DNA of 64,000 nt, taken from NCBI GenBank assembly GCA_035556655.1, contig DATMFW010000067.1, positions 139,202 through 203,201 of the forward strand, read 5' to 3'. Below, in pieces: positions 25,549 to 33,691 of this stretch. The position numbers and the translations under genes are program-made. Within the stretch, counting starts at the first letter, position 1. The number at the start of each line of letters is the position of its first letter. This DNA comes from JBDSKH01 sp035556655. Lineage in GTDB: Bacteria > Actinomycetota > Actinomycetes > Actinomycetales > Microbacteriaceae. The notes beneath the pieces were generated by a model. The model was given only the letters and a program-made list of their open reading frames with translations. It was not told the origin of the DNA and ran no database searches.

Positions 25549-26409
25549 CTACTTCAGCAACCTCGACAGCACCCGGTCGGCGAGCGGCTTGCCGCCGGTC
25601 TGGCAGGTGGGGCAGTACTGGAACGTCGAGTCGCTGTAGATGACCTGGCGCACCGTGTCACCGCACACCGGGCAGGATTCGCCGGTGCGGCCGTGTACCC
25701 GCAGCCCCGACTTCTTCTCGGCCTTCAGCTCGCTGGCCGCCACCCCGTCGGCGCGGGCCACGGCCTCGCGCAGGGTCGACTGCATCGCGTCATAGAGCGT
25801 CGCGACGTCCTCCGGGGGCATGTCGGCCGGCTTGAACGGCGACATCTTCGCCACGTGCAGGATCTCGTCGGAGTACGCGTTGCCGATCCCCGCGATCACG
25901 CTCTGGGCCCGCAGCACGCCCTTGATCTGCGCTCTCCCCGCTTTCTGCAGGATGCCGGCGAGCACGTCGCGCGTGAACCCCGGTTCCAGCGGGTCCGGTC
26001 CGAGTCGGGCGATGCCGGGGATCTCGGCCGGGTCCCGCACCACCCAGATGGCGAGGCTCTTCTTGGTGCCGGCCTCGGTGATGTCGAATCCCGAGCCGTC
26101 GTCCAGGACCAGGCGCGCCGCGAGCGGCCCCTTGCCGCGCCCGGCACCGGGGGCGGGCGCGTTCTCGCGCCAGCGGATCCAGCCGGCCCGCGCCAGGTGG
26201 ATGACGAGGTGGTTCGGCCCGATGCTCAGGTCGAGGAACTTGCCGTGCCGGGTGACCGCAGCGATCGTGGCGCCCTCGAGCGCCGAGACCGGAGGGTCGT
26301 AGGTCTTCAGGGCCGGGAACGCGGTCACATCGAACCGCTTCACGGTGCGGCCGATCAGACGGCCGCCCAGGTCGGCGACGAGCGCCTGCACCTCGGGCAA
26401 CTCGGGCAT
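25549..26409 (-). CDS. Fpg/Nei-family DNA glycosylase
   Basis: 286 residues. Removes oxidised bases and nicks the backbone. After the initiator Met, Pro2 and Glu3 (MPELPE) are the catalytic pair; a helix-two-turn-helix (IAGIGNAYSDEIL, 172-184) and a C-terminal zinc finger with C246, C249, C266 and C269 complete the fold. The finger's zinc-proximal QTGGKP differs from the QRPG of classical MutM, so the substrate may be pyrimidine lesions (Nei-like). It follows the RNB gene by 14 bases on the same strand and is probably cotranscribed. The ATG at 26407-26409 is set by the MPELPE start. Confidence 0.92.
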   Translation of the reverse strand: MPELPEVQALVADLGGRLIGRTVKRFDVTAFPALKTYDPPVSALEGATIAAVTRHGKFLDLSIGPNHLVIHLARAGWIRWRENAPAPGAGRGKGPLAARLVLDDGSGFDITEAGTKKSLAIWVVRDPAEIPGIARLGPDPLEPGFTRDVLAGILQKAGRAQIKGVLRAQSVIAGIGNAYSDEILHVAKMSPFKPADMPPEDVATLYDAMQSTLREAVARADGVAASELKAEKKSGLRVHGRTGESCPVCGDTVRQVIYSDSTFQYCPTCQTGGKPLADRVLSRLLK

Positions 26410-26423
26410 GCAGCCAGTGTCCC

Positions 26424-27872
26424 TCAGACGACCGAGAACCGCACGGTCCCGGCGGTGATGTCGGCCTCCTCGAGCCGGACCCGTACGTCGGTTCCGGGTT
26501 CGAGGTGGCCATCGCAGACGCCCTCGACGGCCGGGTCGGCCAGCTGCACGGTCCCGCCATCGTTCTTCCGTGAACCCGACATGCCGCCCGCGGACAGCAC
26601 CACGGCATCGAACTCCTCGCCGATCCGGGGCGCCATCAGTGCCGCCTCCACCGCGTCGAGGGCCATGCGGTCGAGGCGGTTCGCGACGTTGTTCGAGCGC
26701 GCCATCGCCTTCGGCAGCTGCGGAAGCGCCGCGAGCGCCCAGTCCGGCGGCGCCTCCTGGGCGGAATGCGCCGCGCAGATCGCCAGGGCGAACCGGTCGA
26801 CCAGCCGCCGTAGCGGAGCCGTGACGTGGGCGTACGGTGCCCCGACAGCCGCCTGCGTCGTCTCGTCGGGGGTCGTGCCGTCGAACACGGTGTAGCCCGC
26901 CCCGCGGAACAGCGACGCGGCGGCGTGCAGGATCGCCAGATGCTGCGGGTCGGCGACATCGAGCTCGCGCAGGTAGTCGCCGTAGCGCTGTGTCTGCGGC
27001 CACGGATGCCCGAGCGCCCGGGTCTGCCGGCGGAACCGCGCGATCGCCTCGGGCTCAGCGGGAGGCATCGTGCGCAGGATCCCGGAGCCGCCCTCCAGCA
27101 TCATCGCCGCGGCGGCCATGCCGGTCAGCAGCGAGAGCTGCGCGTTCCACGCCTCGACCGGCAGCGGCTCGCGGCGGGTGAGGCGGTAGCCTCCGTCGGT
27201 CATCGACACCAGGATCTCCGGCGTCGGCAGGCTCGCCCCGCCGCGTTCGGTCTCGAGAGCGATCCGTGCCTGACCGACGTCGCGCAGCATCCGCAGCAGG
27301 TCGATGTCGGGCCCGCGTCCCGCCGCGAGGTCGGCGTGCGCGCCCGGGTAGTCCAGTTGCCGACGGCTGCGGATGCGGGCCCGCCCCACGCTCGACGCGG
27401 TCACCTCGCCGCGCGGGTCGAGCCGGTGCTCCCAGATGTAGGCGCCCCGGACCCGATCGGGCAGCAACGACGCCGCCTGCTCGCTGATCTCGACGGGATG
27501 CAGGGGGATGCGGCCGTCCGCCGCGTAGATCGTCTGACCCCGCGTGCGCGCCTCGGCGTCGATGGCGCCGCCGGGCTCGACGAAGGCCGGTACATCGGCG
27601 ATGGCGTAGCGCACCAGCCAGCCGTCCCCGTCCCGTTCGATCTGGAACGCCTGGTCGAGGTCGGTGGCCCCGGGCGGGTCGATCGTCACGAACTCGATGT
27701 CGGTGCGGTCGGCGGCCGGCAGGGGCTGTTCGGCGACGACGGCCGCGGTCTCGGCGACCACCTCGGTCGGGAACTCCCGCACCAGCTCGAGTGCGGCCGG
27801 CAGCGCCGCGAGCCGGGCCGCGAGTTCCTCGTGCGCCGCCTCCGGCGACAGCTTCAGCGGGGTCACGGGCAT
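26424..27872 (-). CDS. RNB-domain exoribonuclease (RNase II/R family)
   Basis: 482 residues. A 3'-5' exoribonuclease fold without the usual cold-shock domains at the N-terminus; a short C-terminal barrel (residues about 400-482) resembles S1. The active-site motif TIDPPGATDLDQAF (63-76) keeps D65, D71 and D73, but the last aspartate of the canonical D-x5-D-x-DD set is Gln74; this variant is seen in actinobacterial relatives. A TAGGGT hexamer (complement of 27879-27884) ends 6 bases before the ATG: leaderless. It is divergent from the RibD-like reductase gene and heads an operon with the DNA glycosylase. Confidence 0.85.
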   Translation of the reverse strand: MPVTPLKLSPEAAHEELAARLAALPAALELVREFPTEVVAETAAVVAEQPLPAADRTDIEFVTIDPPGATDLDQAFQIERDGDGWLVRYAIADVPAFVEPGGAIDAEARTRGQTIYAADGRIPLHPVEISEQAASLLPDRVRGAYIWEHRLDPRGEVTASSVGRARIRSRRQLDYPGAHADLAAGRGPDIDLLRMLRDVGQARIALETERGGASLPTPEILVSMTDGGYRLTRREPLPVEAWNAQLSLLTGMAAAAMMLEGGSGILRTMPPAEPEAIARFRRQTRALGHPWPQTQRYGDYLRELDVADPQHLAILHAAASLFRGAGYTVFDGTTPDETTQAAVGAPYAHVTAPLRRLVDRFALAICAAHSAQEAPPDWALAALPQLPKAMARSNNVANRLDRMALDAVEAALMAPRIGEEFDAVVLSAGGMSGSRKNDGGTVQLADPAVEGVCDGHLEPGTDVRVRLEEADITAGTVRFSVV

Positions 27873-27878
27873 CGTCCA

Positions 27879-27899
27879 ACCCTATGCGGGCGCTACGGT
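27879..27899. promoter_or_regulatory. back-to-back leaderless promoters
   Basis: Complement of 27879-27884 reads TAGGGT, 6 bases before the RNB start; 27894-27899 reads TACGGT, 6 bases before the reductase ATG at 27906. The whole divergent intergenic space is 33 bases, so both -35 regions must lie within the opposite gene's first codons. Confidence 0.6.
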
Positions 27900-27905
27900 G
27901 GCGAC

Positions 27906-28487
27906 ATGCGGACCGTGCGCCTGTCGATCAACGTCAGCCTCGACGGGTGCGTCGATCACCGCTCGGCGTCCCCGAACGAGGCCAGCCATCGTCATGCGGC
28001 CGCCGCGATCGCCGATGCCGACGCTCTGATCCTCGGCCGGGTGACGTATCAACTGATGGAGGCGGGCTGGCGCGACCCCTCGCCCGAGCTGCCGGGCTGG
28101 ACCCGACCGTTCGCCGAGGCGATCTCGGCGCAGCCGAAGTACGTCGCCTCGCGCACGCTGACCACGCTCGACTGGAACTCGGAGGTGATCGCGGGCGACG
28201 CCGTCGAGTTCGTGCGGGCCCTCAAGCGGCAGGAGGGCGGGGCGTTGTTCATCGGCGGGCACGACTTCGCGGGTCAGCTCGCCGCGGCGGGACTGATCGA
28301 CGAGTACGAGTTCGTGGTGCACCCGCAGGTGCCCGGCTACGGGCCTCGCCTGTTCGACGGGCTGCCGGCGCCGTTGCTGCTGACCCAGGTGGGCGAGCTC
28401 GATCTCGGGGACGGCATCGTCGCCCGGCGGTACGTGCCCCGGGCTAGGCGCCCGGCAGTTCGTACCCGCGCGACGCGTCGCCGGTGA
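27906..28487 (+). CDS. dihydrofolate reductase/RibD C-terminal family protein
   Basis: 193 residues. RibD-C/DHFR fold: RLSINVSLDGCVDH at the start, ADALILGRVTYQLM near 38-51, YVASRTLTTLDW, then GGALFIGGHDFAGQL with the glycine-rich NADPH loop. Members reduce pterin- or riboflavin-like substrates or are uncharacterised. The substrate is not evident here. It starts from a leaderless promoter and its last 44 bases overlap the convergent mutY gene, which gives it an arginine-rich tail (RARRPAVRTRATRRR). Confidence 0.8.
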   Translation: MRTVRLSINVSLDGCVDHRSASPNEASHRHAAAAIADADALILGRVTYQLMEAGWRDPSPELPGWTRPFAEAISAQPKYVASRTLTTLDWNSEVIAGDAVEFVRALKRQEGGALFIGGHDFAGQLAAAGLIDEYEFVVHPQVPGYGPRLFDGLPAPLLLTQVGELDLGDGIVARRYVPRARRPAVRTRATRRR

Positions 28488-29313
28488 CGAGGCCGTCGCG
28501 CAGCAGACCGGAGAGCGCGCGCTCGAGTTGGGTCGCATCCGGCCAGAGCGTGTCGATGACGCGAGCGGGCACCGCCGTGTCGCTCGCGCGCAGTTCGGCC
28601 ATGATGAGTCCGCGCACCTGACGGTCGCTGCCCTCGTAGCGTTTCTGACGGGGCGCGCTCGGGCCGGTATACGTCGGGTACCCGGCGGCCCGCCAGGCGC
28701 AGTGCGTGGCGATCGGGCACGCCGGGCATAGTGGCGCCCGCGCCGTGCAGATCGTCTGGCCGAGTTCCATCGCTCCCGCGTTGACCAGGCGCGCCCGCGC
28801 CGGATCCGCCGGCAGCAGGTCCTCCATGACGGCGAGTTCGCGCCGGGTCCGGGCGGGACCGGGTTCGCCGCGGCCCTCGAGCGCCCGCGCCAGCACCCGG
28901 CGGGTGTTGATGTCGACGACGGGGGCGCGGACTCCGTACGCGAACGCCGCGACCGCGCGTGCCGTGTACGGCCCGACGCCCGGGAGAGCCAGCAGTTCGT
29001 CGACGTCGCGCGGCACGAGGTTGCCGTGGCGCTCGGCGATCGCCGTCGCGGCGGCGTGCAGGGCCAGCGCCCGCCGCGGGTAGCCGAGCCGGTCCCAGGC
29101 CCGGAGGGCCTCGCCGGGCGGCACGGCGGCGAGATCGGCCGGGGTGGGCCAGCGCGCCAGCCACCCCTCGAGCCGCGGGATCACCCGGGCGATCGGGGTC
29201 TGCTGAAGCATGAACTCGGAGACCAGGATGCCCCAGGCCGGGAAGCCCGTGGCGCGCCAGGGCAGGTCGCGGTGGGCCTCGTCGTACCAGTCGGCGACGA
29301 GGTCTGCGATCAC
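28444..29313 (-). CDS. mutY: A/G-specific adenine DNA glycosylase
   Basis: 289 residues. Removes adenine mispaired with 8-oxoguanine. Catalytic residues E33 (SEFMLQQT) and D134 (VVDINTRRV), helix-hairpin-helix LPGVGPYTARA (110-120) and four [4Fe-4S] cysteines C189, C196, C199, C205 are all present. It is about 60 residues shorter than enterobacterial MutY and lacks most of the NUDIX-like 8-oxoG recognition domain, as in other actinobacteria. GTG start; the complement of 29320-29325 is TAGCCT, 6 bases upstream. The nearby Fpg-type glycosylase acts on the same kind of damage. Confidence 0.92.
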   Translation of the reverse strand: MIADLVADWYDEAHRDLPWRATGFPAWGILVSEFMLQQTPIARVIPRLEGWLARWPTPADLAAVPPGEALRAWDRLGYPRRALALHAAATAIAERHGNLVPRDVDELLALPGVGPYTARAVAAFAYGVRAPVVDINTRRVLARALEGRGEPGPARTRRELAVMEDLLPADPARARLVNAGAMELGQTICTARAPLCPACPIATHCAWRAAGYPTYTGPSAPRQKRYEGSDRQVRGLIMAELRASDTAVPARVIDTLWPDATQLERALSGLLRDGLVTGDASRGYELPGA

Positions 29314-29317
29314 CTGT

Positions 29318-29893
29318 TCAGGCTACGCGCGCGGCGAGGTCGAGCATGCGCGCCGTGGCGAGCTCGGCCGCCGCCTCGTCGTGGTCGCTCAGGCTGTTGT
29401 CGATGAACAGGTGGGTCTCGCCGGGGTAGAGGAACAGCTCGGCGCCGGCCCCGGCCTCCAGTTCGCGCGCGGCATCGATGTCGCCCTCGCCGACGAACAC
29501 CGGGTCGGCGTCCATGCCGTGGATCTGCAGCGGCACCCCGGCGGGCCAGGCCTCGGAGAACTCGGATGCCGGCACCGCGCTGCCGACGAGGATCGCACCG
29601 CGCGCACCCGGCCTGGTCTGCGCGAGCTGCTGAGCCGGAAGCACACCGAGCGACAGGCCGACGTAGAGGATGTCGGCGGGCAGGCCCTCGGCCGCGGCGA
29701 CGGCGTCGTCGAGCAGCTTCTGGAACCCGGTCTCGCGCGCGTACGCCATGCCCTCATCGAGGGTGGCGAAGGTGTTGCCGGCGTACACATCGGGCAGATG
29801 GACGGTGTGACCGGCCTTCTCGAAGCGGTCGGCGAGGGCGACGACGCCCGAGGTCAGCCCCTGGGCGTGATGGAACAGCACGATCTCGGTCAT
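29318..29893 (-). CDS. dienelactone hydrolase-family alpha/beta hydrolase
   Basis: 191 residues from the ATG at 29891-29893 (an upstream extension of 10 residues lacks support and would cover the promoter). FHHAQGLTSGV near the start forms the oxyanion region; the nucleophile elbow position reads GLSLGV, with serine; aspartate and histidine candidates are in IHGMDADPVF and PGETHLFID. This small DLH subtype has no assigned substrate. The complement of 29901-29906, TACGGT, lies 7 bases upstream and shares its TA with the divergent promoter of the kinase gene. Confidence 0.8.
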   Translation of the reverse strand: MTEIVLFHHAQGLTSGVVALADRFEKAGHTVHLPDVYAGNTFATLDEGMAYARETGFQKLLDDAVAAAEGLPADILYVGLSLGVLPAQQLAQTRPGARGAILVGSAVPASEFSEAWPAGVPLQIHGMDADPVFVGEGDIDAARELEAGAGAELFLYPGETHLFIDNSLSDHDEAAAELATARMLDLAARVA

Positions 29894-29900
29894 GCGGTTC

Positions 29901-29910
29901 ACCGTACGCT
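29901..29910. promoter_or_regulatory. overlapping divergent -10 elements
   Basis: In the 10-mer ACCGTACGCT, the minus strand reads TACGGT (29901-29906) for the hydrolase gene, and the plus strand reads TACGCT (29905-29910) for the kinase gene. They share the TA step at 29905-29906. The genes' start codons are only 24 bases apart, so one polymerase footprint should exclude the other. Confidence 0.6.
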
Positions 29911-29916
29911 GGGGGC

Positions 29917-30585
29917 ATGACACGGTGGACCCCCGAGCGGCGTGCCGTGATGGATGCGCTCGCCGACGAGATCCTGCACAACTACGGTCACGGCCGCGTG
30001 ATGGTCGCGATCGACGGCGTCGACGGTTCCGGCACCACGGCCTTCGCAGCCGACCTGGTGGAGCGCCTCGAGCGCCGCGGCCATGCCGCCTTCCAGGCCC
30101 GCATCGACGATTTCCACGCCCCCGCCGAGAAGCGCTACGCCCGCGGCGAGACCTCGGGTGCGGGTCGCTATGAGGACTCCTACGACTATTCGGCGTTCCG
30201 GCGCGTGCTGGTCGAGCCGTTCCGGCTCGCGGGCAGCACCGGGTTCGTCACGGCGTTCTGGGACTGGCGCCGCGATCAGCCGATCGAGCCGACCTGGCTG
30301 ACGGCCCCTGCCGATGCGATCCTCGTGGTGAACGGCGTGTTCCTGCAGCGGCCCGAGCTGCGCGGGCTGTTCTCCTACCGGGTCTGGCTCGATGTGCCGT
30401 TCGATGACGCCTGGCAGCGGCTCGTCCAGGCCGATCCCGCCGCGCACGACGACACCGCACGAGCGCGCTCGGAAGCGGGCATGAAGCTCTACCTCAAGGC
30501 CGTGAAGGCTGCCGAGCTGGCCACGGCGGTGTACGACAACCGCGACCCCGATCATCCCCGGCGGATCTTCAGCGACTCCTGCTGA
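29917..30585 (+). CDS. uridine kinase-like P-loop kinase
   Basis: 222 residues. P-loop AIDGVDGSGTTAFA (about 30-43) and a lid region typical of uridine/phosphoribulokinase-like kinases (RIDDFHAPAEKRYARG; DDFH is the substrate-binding acid). This group is often annotated uridine kinase, but the natural nucleoside or other substrate is not proven. ATG at 29917, 6 bases after TACGCT. Its 3' end overlaps the convergent panE-like gene by 17 bases. Confidence 0.82.
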   Translation: MTRWTPERRAVMDALADEILHNYGHGRVMVAIDGVDGSGTTAFAADLVERLERRGHAAFQARIDDFHAPAEKRYARGETSGAGRYEDSYDYSAFRRVLVEPFRLAGSTGFVTAFWDWRRDQPIEPTWLTAPADAILVVNGVFLQRPELRGLFSYRVWLDVPFDDAWQRLVQADPAAHDDTARARSEAGMKLYLKAVKAAELATAVYDNRDPDHPRRIFSDSC

Positions 30586-31561
30586 TCACCTGATCGGGTG
30601 TCAGGAACACCCCGGTGCGCTCGACCTCGTGCACCATCTCGACGATGGCGGCGTTGACGGGGGCTGCGAGTCCGCCCGCCCGCGCCGCATCGACGACGGC
30701 GCCGTTCAGGAAGTCGATCTCGGTCAGCCGCCCGCGCCGCAGGCTCTGCAGGGTCGATCCGGGGTTCGGCACCGAACCCATCCGCCTGGCCAGCAGACGC
30801 GGGAACTGCGCGCCCAGCCACAGCGGGGCGACGCCGATGAGGCTCAGGATGCGTCCGGACACCCCCTGCACGGTGCCGAATCGCACGCCCAGCCTGCCCG
30901 CGACCCGGACGGTCTCGCGCATCGACGCGGTCATCACGCGCCGCAGCCCGGGGTGGGCGACCACCTGCTGGACGGAGAGCCCGGTGATGGCGGGCAGGGC
31001 GTTGACGTGGTTGATGAGCAGCTTGGTCCACTGGGCACCGTCGATGTCGGGCGTCACCTCGATCGGCAGCGCCTCGCGCATCACGACGGCGATGCGCTCG
31101 AGCAGGCGCACGTCGGCGCCCGGCCCGGCACCGAGGATCATCGGGTTGGCACCGGTCACGGTGACGACGCCGGGGGAGAGGTAGGACGCGGCGAGGAGCG
31201 CCAGCCCGCCGAGCAGGGGTGCCGACGGCAGGGTCTCGTGGGCGACGCGCAGGCCGCCGAGACCGTTCTGGACGACGACGAGGGGGACCGCCTCGAGGAC
31301 CGCGGCGCTGCCGGCGAGGGCGGTCGCCGCATCCTGCGCCTTGGTGGCCAGGATGGCGAGCTCGGGGCGCTCGCGGAGGACCTCGGCGGCATCGACGTGC
31401 GCGGTGTACTCGCCCCAGCCGCCTTCGAGCCGGAGCCCTCCGGCGCGGATCGCGTCGAGATGCTCTCCCCGTGCCGTCACGGTGATGTCGTGCCCGGCAC
31501 GGGCGAGGAGGGCGGCCAGCGTTCCGCCGACCGCCCCCGCTCCGAGTACCGCGATACGCAC
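30569..31561 (-). CDS. 2-dehydropantoate 2-reductase (ketopantoate reductase family)
   Basis: 330 residues. Reduces ketopantoate to pantoate with NADPH in pantothenate and CoA synthesis if it is a true PanE. Rossmann motif GAGAVGG (7-13), the middle ATKAQD and QNGLGG elements, and WTKLLINHVNALPAITG carrying the expected catalytic lysine are visible. Several paralogues of this family act on other 2-oxoacids, so the specific substrate is uncertain. GTG start; complement of 31569-31574 is TAACCT, 7 bases upstream. Confidence 0.85.
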   Translation of the reverse strand: MRIAVLGAGAVGGTLAALLARAGHDITVTARGEHLDAIRAGGLRLEGGWGEYTAHVDAAEVLRERPELAILATKAQDAATALAGSAAVLEAVPLVVVQNGLGGLRVAHETLPSAPLLGGLALLAASYLSPGVVTVTGANPMILGAGPGADVRLLERIAVVMREALPIEVTPDIDGAQWTKLLINHVNALPAITGLSVQQVVAHPGLRRVMTASMRETVRVAGRLGVRFGTVQGVSGRILSLIGVAPLWLGAQFPRLLARRMGSVPNPGSTLQSLRRGRLTEIDFLNGAVVDAARAGGLAAPVNAAIVEMVHEVERTGVFLTPDQVISRSR

Positions 31562-31571
31562 GCCTCCGAGG

Positions 31572-33008
31572 TTACGCGCCGACGGTCGCGCGTTCCGGCC
31601 GCCCGCGCTCGGGCACCTCGATCGAGCCCGTCTCGGCCGGGCGGCCGCGACCCGCGGGCAGCAGCAGCGACGCCAGCGCCGTGGCGAGCAGGACGGCCCC
31701 GCCCACGGCGACGGCGGGGATCGCCGCGTCGACGTAGCCGGTCGGCGTCAACTCACCGCCCGACCCGGTGAACACGGCGGTCAGCACGGCGATTCCGAGC
31801 GCGACCCCGATCTCGCGCACCGTCGAGTTCGTGCCGGAGCCCTTCGCGGTGTCGAGCGGGGTGAGGTTCGCCAGCACCGCGGTGGAGGACGGGGCGAACA
31901 CCAGGGCCATGCCGACGCCGGCCGCGATGAACGCCGGCAGCATTGTCGTGTACGGCACGTCGCTCGACATGGTCGCGGCGAGCCAGAACAGGCCGGCAGC
32001 CTGCAGGCTCAGACCCGTGACGATGAGCAGGCGGGTCCCGACCCGCGGCATGACGATGCCGGCGAGCGGGGCGATGAACATCGGCGCCAGCGTCCAGGGG
32101 GTGGTCTGCACGGCGGCTTCGAGGGGGCTGGCGCCCTGTACGACCTGCAGGAACTGGATCAGGATGAACACCGCGCCGAACATGCCGAAGCTGAAGCCGA
32201 ATCCGACGAGGTTGGCGATCGAGAAGCTGCGATCGCGGAACAGCCGAAGCGGCAGCAGCGGCGATGCGGTGCGCGCCTCCCACCCGAGGAACGCGGCCAG
32301 CAGCACGCCACCGCCGATCAGCGACCCGAGCACCTCGAACGAGTCCCACCCGGCGTCGTTGCCGCGGACGATCCCGAAGACCAGGCCGAGCACACCGAGT
32401 CCGGCCAGCAGGACGCCCGGGATGTCGAGCCGCACGCGCGCGCCGAACGCGTTGGGCAGCACCCAGAGCACGAACGGGATCGCGAGGATGCCGACCGGGA
32501 CGTTGATCCAGAAGATCGCCTGCCAGTTCCAGCCCTCGACGACGGCGCCGCCGATCAGCGGACCGGCGGCCACGCCGAGCCCGGCGATGCCGCCCCAGAT
32601 GCCGATGGCCAGCGGGCGATGCCGCGACTCGACGGCTCCGGAGAGCAGCGACAGCGACAGCGGCATGATGCCGGCCCCGCCGATGCCCTGGACGGCGCGG
32701 GCGACGATGAGCTGGGTGGGGTCGGTGCTGAGCGCGGCGAACACCGAGGCGAGCGTGAAGATCGCGATGCCGGCGATGAACACCGTGCGGCGGCCGAAGC
32801 GGTCGCCGATCGCGACGGTCATGAGGATCAGGCTGGCGAAGACGAGCGTGTAGGCGTTGATGAACCATTGCAGCTCTTCGACGGTGGCGCCGAGGTCGGC
32901 GTGGATCACGGGCAGCGCGTTGGTCATGACCAGGTTGTCGAGGGTGGCCATGAACATCGGGATGCCGGTCGCGAGGACCACGAGCACGAAGGGGATGCGG
33001 CGAGGCAT
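31572..33008 (-). CDS. DHA2-family MFS drug efflux transporter (EmrB/QacA type)
   Basis: 478 residues with about 14 membrane segments. Motif A GDRFGRRTVF lies after the second helix, and motif C (GLGVAAGPLIGGAVVEGWNW) in helix 5 marks it as a drug/proton antiporter. The ATG at 33006-33008 follows GGAG; a longer in-frame start would run through the operators. It is divergent from a TetR gene with two 16-bp operators between, the standard layout for a repressor-controlled pump. The substrate is unknown. It ends 11 bases from the start of the panE-like gene on the same strand. Confidence 0.88.
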   Translation of the reverse strand: MPRRIPFVLVVLATGIPMFMATLDNLVMTNALPVIHADLGATVEELQWFINAYTLVFASLILMTVAIGDRFGRRTVFIAGIAIFTLASVFAALSTDPTQLIVARAVQGIGGAGIMPLSLSLLSGAVESRHRPLAIGIWGGIAGLGVAAGPLIGGAVVEGWNWQAIFWINVPVGILAIPFVLWVLPNAFGARVRLDIPGVLLAGLGVLGLVFGIVRGNDAGWDSFEVLGSLIGGGVLLAAFLGWEARTASPLLPLRLFRDRSFSIANLVGFGFSFGMFGAVFILIQFLQVVQGASPLEAAVQTTPWTLAPMFIAPLAGIVMPRVGTRLLIVTGLSLQAAGLFWLAATMSSDVPYTTMLPAFIAAGVGMALVFAPSSTAVLANLTPLDTAKGSGTNSTVREIGVALGIAVLTAVFTGSGGELTPTGYVDAAIPAVAVGGAVLLATALASLLLPAGRGRPAETGSIEVPERGRPERATVGA

Positions 33009-33027
33009 GGGCTGCTCCAGAGCTGTT

Positions 33028-33043
33028 GTAATCGAATGATTAC
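33028..33043. promoter_or_regulatory. operator 1, TetR-type palindrome
   Basis: GTAATC-GAAT-GATTAC is a perfect dyad. It covers the expected -35 region of the tetR promoter, whose -10 is probably TAAGTT (33052-33057), and lies 20 bases from the pump start codon. Its half-site differs by one base from that of operator 2. Confidence 0.7.
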
Positions 33044-33054
33044 TAGGAAGATAA

Positions 33055-33070
33055 GTTATCGACTGATAAC
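33055..33070. promoter_or_regulatory. operator 2, TetR-type palindrome
   Basis: GTTATC-GACT-GATAAC is a perfect dyad ending at the base before the tetR ATG; its centre is 27 bases from that of operator 1. It overlaps the inferred -10 edge and start point, so binding should silence tetR itself. The shared pattern is GTWATC-N4-GATWAC. Confidence 0.7.
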
Positions 33071-33682
33071 ATGTCAAGCGTGTCCGTCGCAGAAGCCCCC
33101 GCCACCCGCATGAAGGCGGAGGAACGCCGCGAACTGATCCTCGCCGCGGCGGCCGGCGTGTTCGGCGAACGCGGTTACGTGGGCACCACGACCGACGCGG
33201 TGGCCAAGGCCGCCGGGGTCAGCCAGCCCTACGTGGTGCGCATGTTCGGCACCAAGTCCGCGCTCTTCCAGGCGGTGCTCCAGCGCTCGCTCGACACTCT
33301 GATGCGGGAGTTCCGCCGCGAGATCCACGAGCAGGGCGCCGGCAGCGCCGATCTGCCGATGTGCATCGGCCGGCGCTACCTCGAGTTGCTGGCCGACCGC
33401 GGCCTGCTGCTCAGCCTCATGCACGGGTTCATGCTCGGTGCCGACCCCGAGATCGGGCCCCGTGTGCGCGCCGGGTTCATGGACGTCTACCGCGTCCTGC
33501 GCGACGAGGCGGGCTTCTCGCCCGAGCAGGCCGCCGAGTTCCTCTCCGGCGGAATGATGATCAACACCCTGGTCGGCCTGCGCATGGGCGCCGATTTCGA
33601 CAGCGACGCCGAGGTGCGCGAACTGCTCACCGCCGCCGTCCCCAGCAAGACCAGCCTCCTGCGCGACCTCGCCCGGCGCTAG
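33071..33682 (+). CDS. TetR-family transcriptional repressor
   Basis: 203 residues. N-terminal helix-turn-helix (about 20-65: ILAAAAGVFGERGYVGTTT, then AKAAGVSQPYVVRMFGTKSALF) and an all-helical ligand domain. Divergent from the MFS pump and separated by two matching palindromes, so it most likely represses both genes until a pump substrate binds. A second ATG at residue 14 could be the true start; the first one lies directly after operator 2 with almost no leader. TAG stop 33680-33682 is part of the next gene's -10 hexamer. Confidence 0.88.
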   Translation: MSSVSVAEAPATRMKAEERRELILAAAAGVFGERGYVGTTTDAVAKAAGVSQPYVVRMFGTKSALFQAVLQRSLDTLMREFRREIHEQGAGSADLPMCIGRRYLELLADRGLLLSLMHGFMLGADPEIGPRVRAGFMDVYRVLRDEAGFSPEQAAEFLSGGMMINTLVGLRMGADFDSDAEVRELLTAAVPSKTSLLRDLARR

Positions 33683-33691
33683 ATTCGCTGC

